Below are positions 34,674-47,600 of a stretch of DNA of 64,000 nucleotides, in pieces (the first letter of the stretch is position 1; every line of letters begins with the position of its first letter). This DNA comes from Acanthaster planci (taxonomy: Eukaryota; Echinodermata; Asteroidea; Valvatida; Acanthasteridae). Made by a program: the position numbers and the translations under genes. The notes under the pieces are model-generated. The model was given only the letters and a program-made list of their open reading frames with translations. It did no database searches and was not told the origin of the DNA. The stretch is from the NCBI RefSeq assembly GCF_001949145.1, contig NW_019091373.1:2170987-2234986 (forward strand). The letters run 5' to 3'.

Positions 34674-34692
34674 TGTGTGTGTGTGTGTGTGG
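34674..34692. repeat. (TG)n microsatellite
   Basis: About nine TG dinucleotides are followed by a G-rich stretch. It is a simple repeat. Confidence 0.85.
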
Positions 34693-34925
34693 GGAGGGGG
34701 CTTTTCAGGTTAATGAGCTCAGCAGAACTTATCACTTGAAAATCAGTGCACTGCACCCAGAGGAGGTATCTTTGCAGGAGCTTGGACAAAGCAGCATATA
34801 GGGCAGACCAGATGGGCATTGCCACTATGTCCACCACTGATCTGCATTTCACCTTGGGAATAAATAAACAACTGGACTATGGGAACTCCAAGCTAACAGG
34901 GTGTAAAGTGATCTTGATGGGTTCT

Positions 34926-34960
34926 GGGTCAAGTGACCTGTCATTGGGGTCAGCTGACCC
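34926..34960. promoter_or_regulatory. Two adjacent IR2 nuclear-receptor-type palindromes
   Basis: GGGTCA-ag-TGACCT (34926-34939) and GGGTCA-gc-TGACCC (34947-34960) are both inverted repeats of RGGTCA half-sites with a 2-bp spacer, 7 bp apart. All four half-sites match RGGTCA exactly. This layout suits RXR/COUP-type receptors. Binding is inferred. Confidence 0.4.
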
Positions 34961-36639
34961 AATAAGGTAAAAAAATTTTACAGTTAAACATTCTAATCCA
35001 AGTGACCACAAAAAATGAAGCAAATGCAACTGTACTATGAAAATTACAGCAAGAAGTATGTCCAACAATGAAATCTGTCGAGACTGAATTCAAAAGCCGG
35101 TGGTCACCTCTTTGGTGATTGATTTCATTAACAAGCTGTTTTTATCTGTAACTGAATGTTAAACCTTTCTTCACAAATGGTGCAAAGAAATCTTCAGCCC
35201 CCCTCTAGCCCCAAGAAGGTAACACGACATACTCTATCCACCTGGCCAGAAAGGAAGTGCTGAACTTGTGCAGTATCTCCAGCTGGTGACAATTTATGAT
35301 TATTCGGAAAACCCATCCGGTCTTTACTACCCCTACTGTCAAACAAACTCCCTATCCTCCTCCTTACTAGATGGAGGCTCCCACAAAACCAGGCCGGTTG
35401 GCACCACCAGATTTACAGCTTGTGAGAAAAGAAGACAGAAAAAAAGAAAGAAAGAAAAAGTTCCAGCGAGGATCAGTAAATTCAAGAGCTGCCAGAATGC
35501 TGAGCATTTAGTAAATCTGGATGCTGGGTTTCCTCTCTAAATATTATCTCTTGCAGGAGGAGAGAAAGAGAGAGAGAGGAAAAATCCAAAGACAACAAGA
35601 TGCAAAGTGGTAATATGTGTCATCATCTGCCCAGGCCGAAACAAGCCGCGGGCTGAATTTATGCCGACCCTTGGGCTATTTAGGGTTTGGCGATCTACGA
35701 AGTTTACATTATTAGCGGTTAGCACGGAGGAAATTAGGCCAAAATTGGAGGGGTCTGCGCTTCGTCAGGGATGGTACGTCAGAAAAGAAGGGGGAAAGAA
35801 AGAAGATGGGTGAGACCAGACAATGATTTGTGACTCGGCTCGAAAGAATTTTTGTCCAAATCAATATTTAGGCAAGCAAACATCATCAAATTAATGACAA
35901 TCATACAATGAGAAGTCCCTGGCTCGGAAGGCTGTGCTCATTACCTTATCATAACAGGAAAATCTGCAACAATAAAATAAACAAAATTAACAAAAAAATC
36001 TCACTTCTGTTCCCACATTCTTTCCCTATCCCTCCCCACAGCCCTCTATGGTACCTAGTACAAGTAAATGGACTTATAGGAAAGAACTGACACAACTAAC
36101 TTAACATCTGACACACTGCCACTCAGAAAGAGGAAGTTTCTTTTCAAGGACAAAACTGATCCAAATGCCATTCTTAGGAAAATTCTGGTTCCAAATAAAC
36201 TTGAAAATCTTTTGTACAATGTAACATTTCCTTCTTCCAATACAAACTGAAAAAATTCAATGTTAAGGCACATGCTTGCTTTTCCAGATTCACAACTTTT
36301 CAGAGAGATTTCAAAAAATTCCTCTTGAGCAGGAGAAGTACCTCGAATGTCGCAAAAAGATGATTCGCCATCAAGATTCTAAAAAAGGTACCCTGTTGCC
36401 ACATATTGAAGGTACACCCTTAAACTGCCCCAGACTACCTCATCAGGAATAATCCCCCCCCCCCAAATCTTCTGATTTACACCGTGGAAGGAAAGTCACG
36501 ACAAAGCATTGTACCAATACAGTTCTGACAGTTCAGACGATTTATTCTCATTCACTGAATGATGCTGCCAGGATCAAAAGGTCTCTATAAATTATTCTGT
36601 CTCTCTGCCTTAATCCACGATGCTGTTGCGGAACAGTCA

Positions 36640-36894
36640 TATGGGTAATTCCAGAAATTAGGGGTCCAAAAGTGTGACATTTTGGTGTCCCTGTTACATC
36701 TGACCTTTGTTGTTTGACATGGAAATATCACCAGAATGGTTTTCAAACGATTACTATTTGTTTGGCAAGTAATTTGCATTAATTCATCTCTCTTGGGAAA
36801 AGAAAATGTGTCCTGAACTTGCAAAATCATATGTCAGATGTGACAGGGACACGTAACAAAAAAAATCGACCCCTGATTTTTGGAATTACCAATA
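36640..36894. mobile_element. MITE-like element, 251 bp, with TA target-site duplication
   Basis: TA at 36640-36641 and at 36893-36894 flank an element whose left arm (36642-36705) starts TGGGTAATTCC and whose complemented right arm (36829-36892) starts TTGGTAATTCC. Both arms continue with AATYAGGGGTC and GTGTCCCTGT(T/C)ACATCTGAC, so the inverted repeats are about 60 bp. The unpaired centre is about 120 bp and has no coding frame. A TA duplication with long inverted ends fits a Tc1/mariner-type non-autonomous element. Confidence 0.8.
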
Positions 36895-38440
36895 TAAAAA
36901 TAAAACTATCCTAAGAAAAATCTTATATTTCCAACACTTGAATAACATCAGACCATGAGTTGCTATTCCCAAAAATGATGGGGCGAAAAAAGGGGGGGGG
37001 GGAAGACCTAGAAAGAAAATGAAGCAATGCGGGTAATATTTTCCAGCCACGTTTTGGGGTCTGCATATTCACGCACGAACCTCCAGTGGAAAAAAAAGCC
37101 AATTTTTATTAGCACTGATGCGGGGCTCTTCATAGGACGTGCAACGGCTATTTTGAAAGGTCAGCCTGTTCTTGACAACATAGGATTAACTTCATGTATG
37201 CAGTAGCTGAGAGGCATGGCAGAGGGCAAGATGGTCAGATGAGATACCATAATCAGCATCTGACCTTGCTGAATGTTGCATCGGTTACGACCTTTGTGGC
37301 AAATTATCTCCAAATAAAATAGATGGTGTCATGAAGTGAAACTGGGAGGAAATTCAAAATTCATATGTTACATCTTTGTTTCTGATACAGGTTGATGTGG
37401 TTTCATCGGCTTAAATTGTCTAAACTGCTGTATGTTACTTTCGTAATCTCCAGTATGACCAGATGTATGACAGCCCACAGATTCTGGCATCTGGCATTGG
37501 ATACTTGATCAGCAAAATTCATACCCTATCAATCCAAGAACTTTGTGGTTTAAAGTTCCGTTGACAACAAAACAGTGAAAGAGTGGGGAAGCACTCTGAT
37601 ACTGAAATCACTCTGTCAACTTTTCATGCTGTGACTTTCAATTCTTCATGACACTACCAAAGCTACTCTTAGCGAAGGTATGCTTACTTGCATAGTGTCT
37701 TCAAAAAAAATCAAATTTGGCAGCAAAAATAGAGAACGACTTTGAGAGGTGTAGTGGTCTTACATGCATTTATTTCAACAACTGACCCTGAAGAGGGAGT
37801 GCAGGGTGACTTTGACCTGTCTATCCCCTGATACTGTCTCCTACATTATCATGTTCGAAATCAAACAAAATTGTAAGAGAGAGAGCAAGAAAGGTATACT
37901 TTACACACAACTGTGGTATGGCAGTACGGCATGGTGCGGTGAGCAGACAGCAAACGTATTAACAGAAGAAAGGGGAAAGCACTGGAAAATGTTTTGTCTT
38001 TCATAGATGGAAACTACAAATAAACACCGGAGGGCCAAAGGCATTTCTAACTTCCGCTCCTCATTAGAGTACGTAAAACAAACACTTCCAGGAACAGATC
38101 GGTGTGAACAGATGGGTCGAATGTCTGCCAATCAGAAGATTTTTTTTTTTTTTAAAGAATCAATTCTAAATAGTTAAATCCTAACCCGTGAAGGCATTCC
38201 GCACTTCCTGTGCCTCTGACAGACTGGTGATCTATGTTGATGGCAATGCTTCGTTGACTGCACATTTACTTTGCCGTCAGTGATTTGTCCACAGCGGGTG
38301 AAAAAGGTATCCTAACTGAGACAATGAATGCAAAGTATCTCCACTCAGTATTTCACAAACATATACACCCACAAGAGCACAACCGATTCCAACTGAGAGA
38401 TTCAGAATCCAGCCCCTTTCTTCAATAAAAAAAATAGGTT
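36895..38440. other. Gene-free stretch
   Basis: AT-rich unique sequence with a G-run near 36991. I see nothing else. Confidence 0.4.
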
Positions 38441-38785
38441 AAAAAAGGTTTAAATCAAATCATTTAAAGTGAAATGAATTCAGACCATTCAGGATGTTGG
38501 ATCCTGAGATCTGCCTGAACGTGTCTGTTGTGGCACAAGGAGGGTCCCTTTACCAACTCTTCTAATTAGTGGCCATTTCCAGCCAGCCTCCATGAATAAA
38601 AAGAAGAAAAAAAGGTTTAATAAATGTGATAAATAGTACTAATAACATAATAAATTGAAAGCCAAATTAATTCAAACCATTAAGAATGGAGGATCCCGAG
38701 ATCTGCTTCAACATGTCTGTTGTAGTCACAAAAAGGATTCCTTTAGTAGCTTCCAATTGATGGTCATTTCCGGCCAAGCACCCTA
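38441..38785. repeat. Diverged direct duplication, offset about 192 bp
   Basis: 38477-38586 and 38669-38779 align along their length. Shared phrases in the same order are AATTCA(G/A)ACCATT, GGATCC(T/C)GAGATCTGC, TGTCTGTTGTRG and CATTTCC. Both are preceded by an A-run and AAAAAGGTTTAA. Divergence is about a quarter of positions, so this is old. It may be two copies of an unrecognised repeat inserted side by side. Confidence 0.7.
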
Positions 38786-38805
38786 TTTGGAGTTGCTTGT
38801 AAATC

Positions 38806-38829
38806 GGGGGGGGGGGGGGGGNGGGGGGG
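38806..38829. repeat. G homopolymer with an unresolved base
   Basis: A 24-base G-run contains an N at 38822. The true length is uncertain because assemblies handle such runs poorly. Confidence 0.85.
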
Positions 38830-40349
38830 ATGACAGGTCTGACCAGCAATACCCAGACACAAGCTGGTCCACTGTGCAGGCCTGCTACCCTCTGGCTTTA
38901 CCTTGCTGGCTGAGTGGCTGGGGGGAACTGGTTGGCTGCTTAGGGCCAGCATGCAATAAGAAAATTTATCATGTAGCCCAGCAGCACAGATGTCAACACT
39001 TACCACCAGTTAATCTCATGATGGCACAGACAAGATTTAGGTAGGTGGGATGTGACGTTGACACAACGACGACCCCCCCCCCAAATCCTGATCCAAAAAT
39101 TGATCTCAGGACGTTCCTTATAAAAGGAAGAGTGTGGGAGGTGGAATACAGGTCCAACTTTTCTTACCGCTCCTTATCATGTCTGCTATCCATTACAGAC
39201 TTGTTAGACTATATTTGAATCATTCTTAATTTCATTTTCTAACTTCCGGGGAGGGGGGGGGAGGGGTTGTACATTAAAATTGTGCGCGAACCTGCCCGGG
39301 CGTAAAGAACACAGAGAAGCATATTCATATCCCAAGCCAAACAAATCACTTTTGCCAGTATTCAGTAAGCTAAAAATAACCCCTCTGCATAGCCTCTCTT
39401 TCTTGATGGACCTTTGACCTCCATAAAGGAGGAGGGGTTTCAGAGTGGCACGCGCTACCACCCGCAGAACAGGCAGCCGGCCCCAGCAACCGCAGTGGGC
39501 TTGTATCAGTGCCTTAATTGGTTCTGCTGGAGACCCACGTGTCTCCGCAACAAAAACCCCAGACCATCAGGTACCAATTTAGAACCTCAGAGACCATGCA
39601 CATGTACCAAAACACATACAGAGTAAAGTAAAGAGCTAACTTGGGATGGGCCCTATTTGGGTGGACTCGGCTGACACTCGAAAGTCAGGGACTCATAACA
39701 GAGCAAAATTGTGGCAATTTAAACACCTCTTTCAGAGATTCACTTGAACCTGCCAAATTAAAAAAAATCAGAGGCTAACTTTGCTGCTTCAAACCGAATA
39801 AAACTTGCTCATTTGAAAACAATACAGCTAGTTCCACACTTTCTTACACCTCTGGGGGAAATTAGCCTGCCCAATGAAGGGTCTATGTAATTCTGAACAT
39901 TTTTTCATGGTATGGACCAGTAACCCACTGCTAACATCTTAGGTTTGTCAAATTATCATTGGATTTTCATATCATCACATGCACATTTCAGTTTTCAGAG
40001 GACTTGTGAACTGGGAGATCAACTGGGCCTGGCAAGAACTAAAAGCTGAGCCTGTCCGAAAATCCACTCCTAGACATAAAAGCACCCACAATGTTCCAGT
40101 GACCTGAGCAAGGCAATACAAACTGTAGGATTTTTTTGGGAGAGGAGGAGATGTTTCCCACTGAAGCAGAAACACAGAATTTACAGGTACCTGATTTCTG
40201 ATAAACAACTTAAATATGCTGCAAGAAAACATTCCAAGTTATTAATTAATGAAAGAATATGTACACACAAGTACTACATATGTACACTGTCTGTTAATAC
40301 AATTTCTACAGAAAATTTTGTCAGACTAGGAAGTTTTTGTCAGTAATTT
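38830..40349. other. Gene-free stretch
   Basis: No supported gene. C- and G-runs occur near 39072 and 39251. Confidence 0.4.
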
Positions 40350-40630
40350 TTGAATGGGATCGCATGGCTCAGTTGGTGCAAACTTTTTCCAGAACAATCA
40401 CAGAATTGAGAGTTTTGAGGCAGGCAGTCAAGATCCCCTCCCTAAATTCTTCAGGGACAGCAGGGCACATTGTGGACACAGCGGGGGAACTCATGTGTAA
40501 CACATACCCCAAACAAACCTTGAAATAATAGGGGCCACCCATCAAAGTGTGATCTGGTTCCCACGCTAAACCTGCCAAGGATTAAACAAAAGGTAAGGAG
40601 AGCCAGCCGCAATGGGTGAAAAAAAAAAAG
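40350..40630 (+). mobile_element. Possible tRNA-derived SINE
   Basis: TGGCTCAGTTGG at 40365-40376 is an exact polymerase III box A. AGTCAAGATCC (about 40426-40436), about 50 bp on, resembles box B. The segment ends near an A-run at 40619-40629, as a SINE would. The body between is unrecognised and no flanking duplication was found. A chance box A cannot be excluded. Confidence 0.4.
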
Positions 40631-43429
40631 AACCCCTTGTTTTAGGCCGGCTTCCATCGTTGCTCAGACCAGCCATTCTGTACAGTGTCTACTGCAAATG
40701 AGGCAGACATGAACTCAAAATGAGTGACACTGTGCAGTCCACCATTATATGGTGGCAGTCAAGGACAATGTACATGTACATTCTATGACTGAAGATACAT
40801 GTACAAAGCATTGAACACACACAGAAAAAAATGTCCTTTTTTGTCATGATCAAAATAAGAAACACAATGGGAAATTTGTCTTTGGAATCTAGTGATCCTG
40901 TAGTGTTATATAATGGGGCCTTTTTGGGTGGGGGCGGGGAAATTTTCTTGGTATCACTGAGCATCCACTCAAGCATGGAGACCAGTCTAGTTCTAGCCGA
41001 GGGCTTTGAGTGATGCCGAGTAAACTGCACAAATGAAGTCATACACTGACCCAAGGTATCAAAACAAAACCCCTTGTAAATGTACAAGGTAACGGGGTTA
41101 AACACCGAGATGCTTTCCTGTTGGTTCATGACTTGAGTAGAATGTAAACTTCATGGGCTGGATTTTCCCCCAAGCCTGACGATGCAAACAAACAAGAGTT
41201 TTTGAACGTATGTTGTTAGTGTATGCTTATTTCTTTCACAATCAGAGAAGGAAAATTAACAAACAAATGAACCCCCTCAAAAAAAGTCCCACAACTGTTA
41301 CAAATTACAAATTTTACGCAAACATGTAGGTGATGTTATTAGTACACAATACATCGGTTCCCCGTATCATCTCGTAAAACTTGATTAACAATGAATCAAG
41401 TTCCTTGACTTTATTGTTTTTCCACATCATGTCCCTATTTCCAGTTCCTAAAACCATACAAAGGTGATACTGCATCTGGCAAAGCAAGGTCCTGTCTTAT
41501 CACACCATTGTTTGAAATTTCCAATGAGATTAGGGTCTTTGGGGTTCACATTATCGTTATCTCCGGTTATCTCTGCAGCCTCTGTTGATGTTAGATATGC
41601 CTCCCAGTCTCGCACGCACACACCAACCCCCCCTCCCCCAAAAAATCCCAGCACAGATACACAGGCATCTCCCACGGCCGGCCGCCCTGTCTCCCTAAGC
41701 CCACGCAACAACTATCAAAATGCCACAAACCATCCACGGCACAAATCAACTCCCGATGCCCAGTTCACTGGAAGTTCCCTGTGATAACAACGGAGTAAAA
41801 AAGCTGACACGTCAAAAGTCCCCTCAGTTTTAATCGCAAAAAAGAATCTTTGACGGCGTTAGGCAAAAATAACATTAAAAGACTGAGACTCCCACCAAAA
41901 AAAAAAAGAAATGAAGAAAATTTGACTTATTTGATTTAGGGCATGGCAGGATAGTACCCAGTCTGGGATGTTATTGGAAACTGGGGAAGTGGAGATCATA
42001 TTTTGGTATTTTAGTAAACTGATTAACGCCTTGTGTGATGAGTTAACTCTTCCCAAGGTTTGAGTTGGGTAACATGAGATAATCTCCTTCCCAGGACTAC
42101 TCAGATGTGGCTGGAGGGAGACAGTTATCAAATACAGGTGCATGAGCGTGAATGGGCCGCCGGGGATCCAACAACCAAGAACTATGACGACCAGGTGTTG
42201 TTTTTTTCTTCCTCGTCTTTTTCCCTTCTCTGTTATTAAAATGTACTGTTGCAAATTTTGCACTGATCAGGACAGTTGAGATCCGGCTAAGTAATTCCAA
42301 GTTACGAATGAAACATAATAACTATTATGTACTGTCAAAATAAGTAGGCCTACATGCATGAATATGTACTTTGTTTGTTAAATGAATGAATTTCCTCTAA
42401 GCTTTCACCACTGGACATACAGACATTTGGGCAAAAACCACCTAGGGCAATTATTACGGCAGACCAACAGCATGTAAGCCAAGCGTACAGTGTGGGTACA
42501 TTCATTAAAATTCAAGGATTAAAAGCTTGTCAGAACTGATCTTTTCCTGAATTATTTAAACTGAAAATACCCTCTACTACGAATGAACTGATGTAGGTTT
42601 TAACTGCCGATCTGATGTCAGATGTTTTACTTGGAACAAGGGCTGATGTCCAATCCGAAGTTTTTACGCACAATAACTGAAAACGCAACCTTAACAGGAT
42701 GTAGGCTCTAGGCCTGCTCATAACAACACAAAACCAGTCTACTCCCGTAAAGTTTAAAATGTCGGTTTACACATTACCGGAAATAGGATTAGTTTTTTGC
42801 CTTTACTTTCACTGAGTTGAACGAATCGTGTACATCACATTGCCGCTTGCGTGATACCAATAGTGCTCCGTTGTATTCACACCCAACGCACACAGTGCAT
42901 ACATGTGCATGTATATGTACGTGTGGAGTACATGTACATGCAGAATAGACATACAGCACCTTGGGCTGAATCATGGCTAGCCTATAGTCAAGGCACGTAT
43001 GGCACCAGTGTACCATGCTCGGCTCATGGCTTCACTAGTCACATTGGTGTCTTCGTTGTGCCAACGGCAAAGGTGCGTGCCGTCCAGGCAGCCACGCACA
43101 CCTTTGGTAAAGGCTAAATCGTGGGTTACCTTCAGACTGGTCACACAACACCTCATGGTGCCACACGCGGTTTAGTTCCCTGGCTCTTTTCATGGCGGTC
43201 AATGGAAATGGTAAAACAACTCCTTGGGTCCGCGGTCCGTGCGTTGAGTTGTTGTGGCATGGACACTTGTGCGGATGTAATTTTGGGGGATACTTTACTT
43301 CGGTTTAAGCATGGCATAACTGTTCATTTATGTCATCCAATGAAAAAACCCTGTTTTATTCATGCTGACATAAAAATATGCCATTTGTGTTTGCCAAAAC
43401 TGAGTGTGAGAGTTTGTTCCTTTCTTCAG
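40631..43429. other. Gene-free stretch
   Basis: I see no supported gene. A GC-rich patch at 42960-43270 has open frames but no recognisable protein. It may be transposon body belonging to the terminus at 43430-43545. Confidence 0.35.
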
Positions 43430-43545
43430 TTTAATATCGGCACTCATATCGGCAAGAAAGGTTACATTTTGCCGATCTGATGTTTTGCTGATGTTGCTGA
43501 AGATCGGCCTAATTCAATGTTCGATCCGATCATCGGTTGATCCCT
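43430..43545. mobile_element. hAT-type transposon terminus with CCGAT/ATCGG subterminal repeats
   Basis: The segment holds ATCGG/CCGAT motifs at several places (AATATCGGCAC, CATATCGGCAAG, GCCGATCTG, AGATCGGCC, TCCGATCATCGG) and ends GGTTGATCCCTA. The complement starts TAGGGATCAACCGATGATCGG-like, a well-known animal hAT end of the TAGGGATCRACCGAT type. The opposite end was not found within several kb upstream, so the copy is truncated or the left end has decayed. Confidence 0.55.
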
Positions 43546-44420
43546 ACCCTCAACCCCCCCAAATACCTCAAAGTAAAGCAATAACTTTTATCAAATTTAG
43601 CGCTAGAGTTCCTCAAAGTCCAAATATGCTGTTTGAAACTTGGATAAAAAATTTCATGACTACAAAATGTGATCACTGTTACTTTGGCGTCCGGATAGCT
43701 GTCATACTGCGAGAAGTGCTGTCTATGAAGGCTGTTCAAAGACAGAATCCATCTCAAACATCCGATTCAGGGCCACAGGCATCACTGACATGACCTTCCT
43801 CAATTCCCGGCCTCAGACTGTCCATCCCTGTCTATTTGTTTGTTTGTTAGCGCCACACTTTCTCTGCTTCACAGCCGGTGCAAGAAGCAAGTATTAACAC
43901 AATAAACAGGATGTGCGGGACGACAATCACGCCAGCCCAATCAAGCCAACACTGACGGAGACATTGGCCTTTGGTATTTACGCAGAGTTATTGACACGGT
44001 TACACCATGCATGCTACTATGAGGAGCTTGAACACGAGGGGAGAGTTTAATGATTCCAGCAACTCTTCCTGGACTTGTTACAGTGGTGCGTCTTATTCAA
44101 ATAGATAAAGGTGGTAATTTGTTAGCTGTGATATTTTTTTCCTTGTTGGGGGGGGGATTCCTTGGACCAGTCCCTGATAAGCCCCAATGACAAGCCAAGT
44201 ACTGCTCCAGCCAAAGCAGGCTGACTTGCATGGCGGTATGCGGCCAATGCGCGGAATGTAACTCGGTAAAGGGGCCCCTGTCACCTATTGACCTTCCGCA
44301 CTGAGCTTACCATGGTTTAGCCTGTCAGACCCGTGTGCTACATGGCTAACTTGATTGCATTGTGGGCTCTCATTCCACACGCTTGGCTCAGACCAAGACC
44401 CCGAACCCCACTGCTCTTTA

Positions 44421-44435
44421 TCACTAGAGGGCAGT
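44421..44435 (+). promoter_or_regulatory. CTCF-like motif
   Basis: TCACTAGAGGGCAGT differs at one position from the vertebrate CTCF core written CCACTAGAGGGCAGT. A second, weaker site in the same orientation follows 245 bp later. CTCF and its motif are conserved across Bilateria, so an insulator role is plausible but unproven. Confidence 0.45.
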
Positions 44436-44665
44436 ATTAAAAATGAGCAGTTTGGTTGGGGAGGGGGGTCAGGGTAAATGGAGGCAGGTTAACTACCGCC
44501 TATGTGCATGTGTGTGTGGGTACGCGCGATGGATGTAGAATGTCTCCCATCATGCATGTGACTTCTTGGCTCAGCGGCATTAGTGTCTGTCATTCTTGAC
44601 GCTTGTGGTTATTATGATGGGATCATGTGACTGAGACGGGATTCCAAAGATATGCTAGCTGGTTG

Positions 44666-44680
44666 ACACACGAGGGCAGT
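44666..44680 (+). promoter_or_regulatory. Second CTCF-like motif
   Basis: ACACACGAGGGCAGT matches the same CTCF core at 12 of 15 positions, including all of GAGGGCAGT. Its orientation is the same as the motif at 44421. Confidence 0.3.
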
Positions 44681-47600
44681 ATAACAAAGTATGTCTGACG
44701 ACCCCCGAGAAGAGTCCTCTGCTACTCATCCATCATTACTCAGATGCAAATGGGTTATGGAAGCACAGATCCTCAACTGTCTATTTCCGCTGAGCCACTT
44801 TTTTTTAACAAGACCTTTTTATAAAAAGACACGACTTTCCCATCACCATGTAACCCAATTCTAATATTATCAGAACACATTCTTGTCTCAAAAGTGATAA
44901 GTACCAAAATGGACAAAGTTTGATAATAATTTATAACCAGAACTACACTTTGAACCTTCAAGCTAAATGCAAATTTACAACCACCAAGTTAAATGAAAGT
45001 GCAAAACGAATCCAATCGTCAAATATTGGTCTTATCAAAACTGTTAATAACTTGTAGCAGCAATTCTTGGCTTTCAAGTACAGTATGGGCTAATCCTTAA
45101 GACAAAATACAATTTTCCCAAACAACTTTGTAACGATTCTTTCACTCAAAGCCCTCAAAAGCAGGAAACAATTTGAAGTCAGAGGCTTCAGTCAAAACTC
45201 AACCAGCTCCATGAATATCTGATTAATTCCGTAAGCCCGACGAATGATCATGACCGGCAGCAATACAAGAACAAGGATAGGATATCATCCTCGGCCAGAT
45301 AGAAGTGACGGAAGACACAGTCTCCAAGCAATTCCTTTCTCATGCAAATGACCTCTTATCTCCAGCAGTAGACTAGCCCGCCAGTTATCAAAAAAATACT
45401 TCAAAGGCCACCGACACGCACCCCACTGTAAGTCCCCTGCATAATTAATTCCAGCTTGCTCTTGCAAGTATCGTCACCAATTTCTTTTTTCTTTGCCCGC
45501 CACCAAACAGTTCATGCACCACAAAGCTTGCATTACATGACTAACATTCATGTCAATAATTCAATAATGCCCTTCGTGCTTTGCCCTTCCGCGTGCAGTG
45601 CGACATAAGTTGGGCATCACAATTACTCACACGAGCAAGCTATTAGGGAGAACATTTCGCTTGGGTGACTACTTCAATTCTGCCAAGGCAGCGAGCAGCC
45701 TTTGCAACTCCTGGAGTGCTTGTGTTGGCAATCAACAAATACACCAATAATACTGTGCAGCATATATCAGCTTGGTAAACCGCATGCACTTCAGCAGAAA
45801 GAAAGGCTGGAGAAATGAATCCGTGGTCATGTGATTGGAAAATTTCCTGGCAGAAAGTTTTCAGATGTACGGTACACTGCCGGGAAATCCTTGCATTCCT
45901 GTTTTCCTTGACATTTCAACAACACACTAAAAAAACTTGAACTGAAATGTTGACATAAAAAATTAATCAATTGGTCATACTATCCAGACCATGCAATTTC
46001 TGTCTTTTTGACGATAGAAACCTACAAAGTCTCCTTGTCATTTTAAACAGCAATGCTACTGGTATTTTCATAAGTAAAACACACCTCAAAAAAGTTATAT
46101 TGACAAATTAACCACTTCTGCCGTCGACCTCTCATGCAGATTTAGGATTTTTCATGAGGGGTGACTGCGAAATGTTGAAGTCAAGGATTTTTCAGATGCA
46201 CATACAGAGACTGGTTATTCAGCTCCAAGCAACCCCCCCATTCAAAGTGATGCATAAGCTACATGTGTACATGTATACACTCTTGGCAACAACATCAACT
46301 GCATCCTCCCAAGACTCAGACAGCACAAAAAAAGACACATATTGTGCCACATGTTGGGCATCCACGGAGGAATAATCATCGTGCATCACAGGGTTAGTCT
46401 AGCCAAGGACCTTTTCCTTATATTCTTCCAAGCACCTTCCAAACTAACATTTCCTGTACACCTTGCCCTCAAAACAATTATGTAAAATAGCTCCAAACAC
46501 CTAAAGAAAACGATGATGACACCTGGTAGCATCTGCCTGTGCCCGCCTCAAAAAAAAAAGAAAAAGAAAAAAGGACTTACAAAAATTACACTCGCTGGCC
46601 AGCAAGCATTTTCCTCCAGTAGTCAGGCTTAAATTCCCACCAAATTGTGGGAAGCCAGAGACAAAATTCAAAGACAAACAGATGGCACGCCACTCGAGTT
46701 TCGCAAATATTTTTCCGGCCCGAACACTAATAAATTAGATTGGCAAGGGGGGGACGAGTCAGGCCTCTACCTTCGACCCACTCCATGATTTCGCCTCTCC
46801 CATCTCATCTGGAACCAAAACCTGTGCAAACAAGACGTAAATCAACTTCTCCTTCGGAATGCATCCAGAGCACGTAAAGAATAGCCAAGGATGGGGAAAA
46901 AAGGAGAAAAAAAAGAATAATGAACCGAAGAACATGAGCATACATAGCCAGAGCTGTTTATAGAGAGAGAGCTGCGACATGAGCGTTTCAATTGTTGGAG
47001 CCAAAATGGTGCACATGGGCAATTAGCACACAACAGCTGCAGGCTGTACTGCACACATGTACATAAAAAACAGCCCTTTTGGTTCCAAAGTCTTCTCTGT
47101 CTGTATAACTCTGTCCCTGGTCTCTTAACTGCGTCAGGACTGAAAACTTTCTTACTTCAGAGAATTTTTGCTTTCAGAATTTCGGAAAAAAACCTCAATG
47201 TGGCAATGAATCACTCCCATCAAAGGCAACGTCCTCACAAAATCAAACCCTCTGAGCCTTAGCAATTTTGAATATCCCTATTTCAATATCATTTTTCACA
47301 CACACCAGGGGGAGGGTTTCGAGTCAAAGGTTTCTTTGAAGGTCTGATGAAGACCTGAAAAGAGATTATCTTGAGAAATCAAAGCTTCTTCTAGAAGGGA
47401 TTTTTCTTTTTGAGGAGGGAGTTTCTCTGTTTTGGTGAGAATTATACCTTTTTTTAAGAAACAGCCTCGGACAATTTCTGTCAAAGAAGATAGGAAGGTT
47501 GGGAAAATATGAAGCCAAATCCCATTTAGCAGCTCATTAACATTTTTGACCATATAAGGACTCCTGGTACATACGGAATAATACCATTACACAGGGTGCT

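Larger units (their letters stand above)
33944..36639. other. Gene-free stretch
   Basis: It contains a (TG)n microsatellite (34674-34692), two nuclear-receptor-type palindromes (34926-34960) and a GA-rich run (35555-35580). No coding segment is supported. Confidence 0.4.

Noticed and set aside
42851-43480. Open frames of 88 and 119 codons on the + strand
   Set aside because: They match no family. The second runs into hAT-terminus sequence, so they are not reported as genes.
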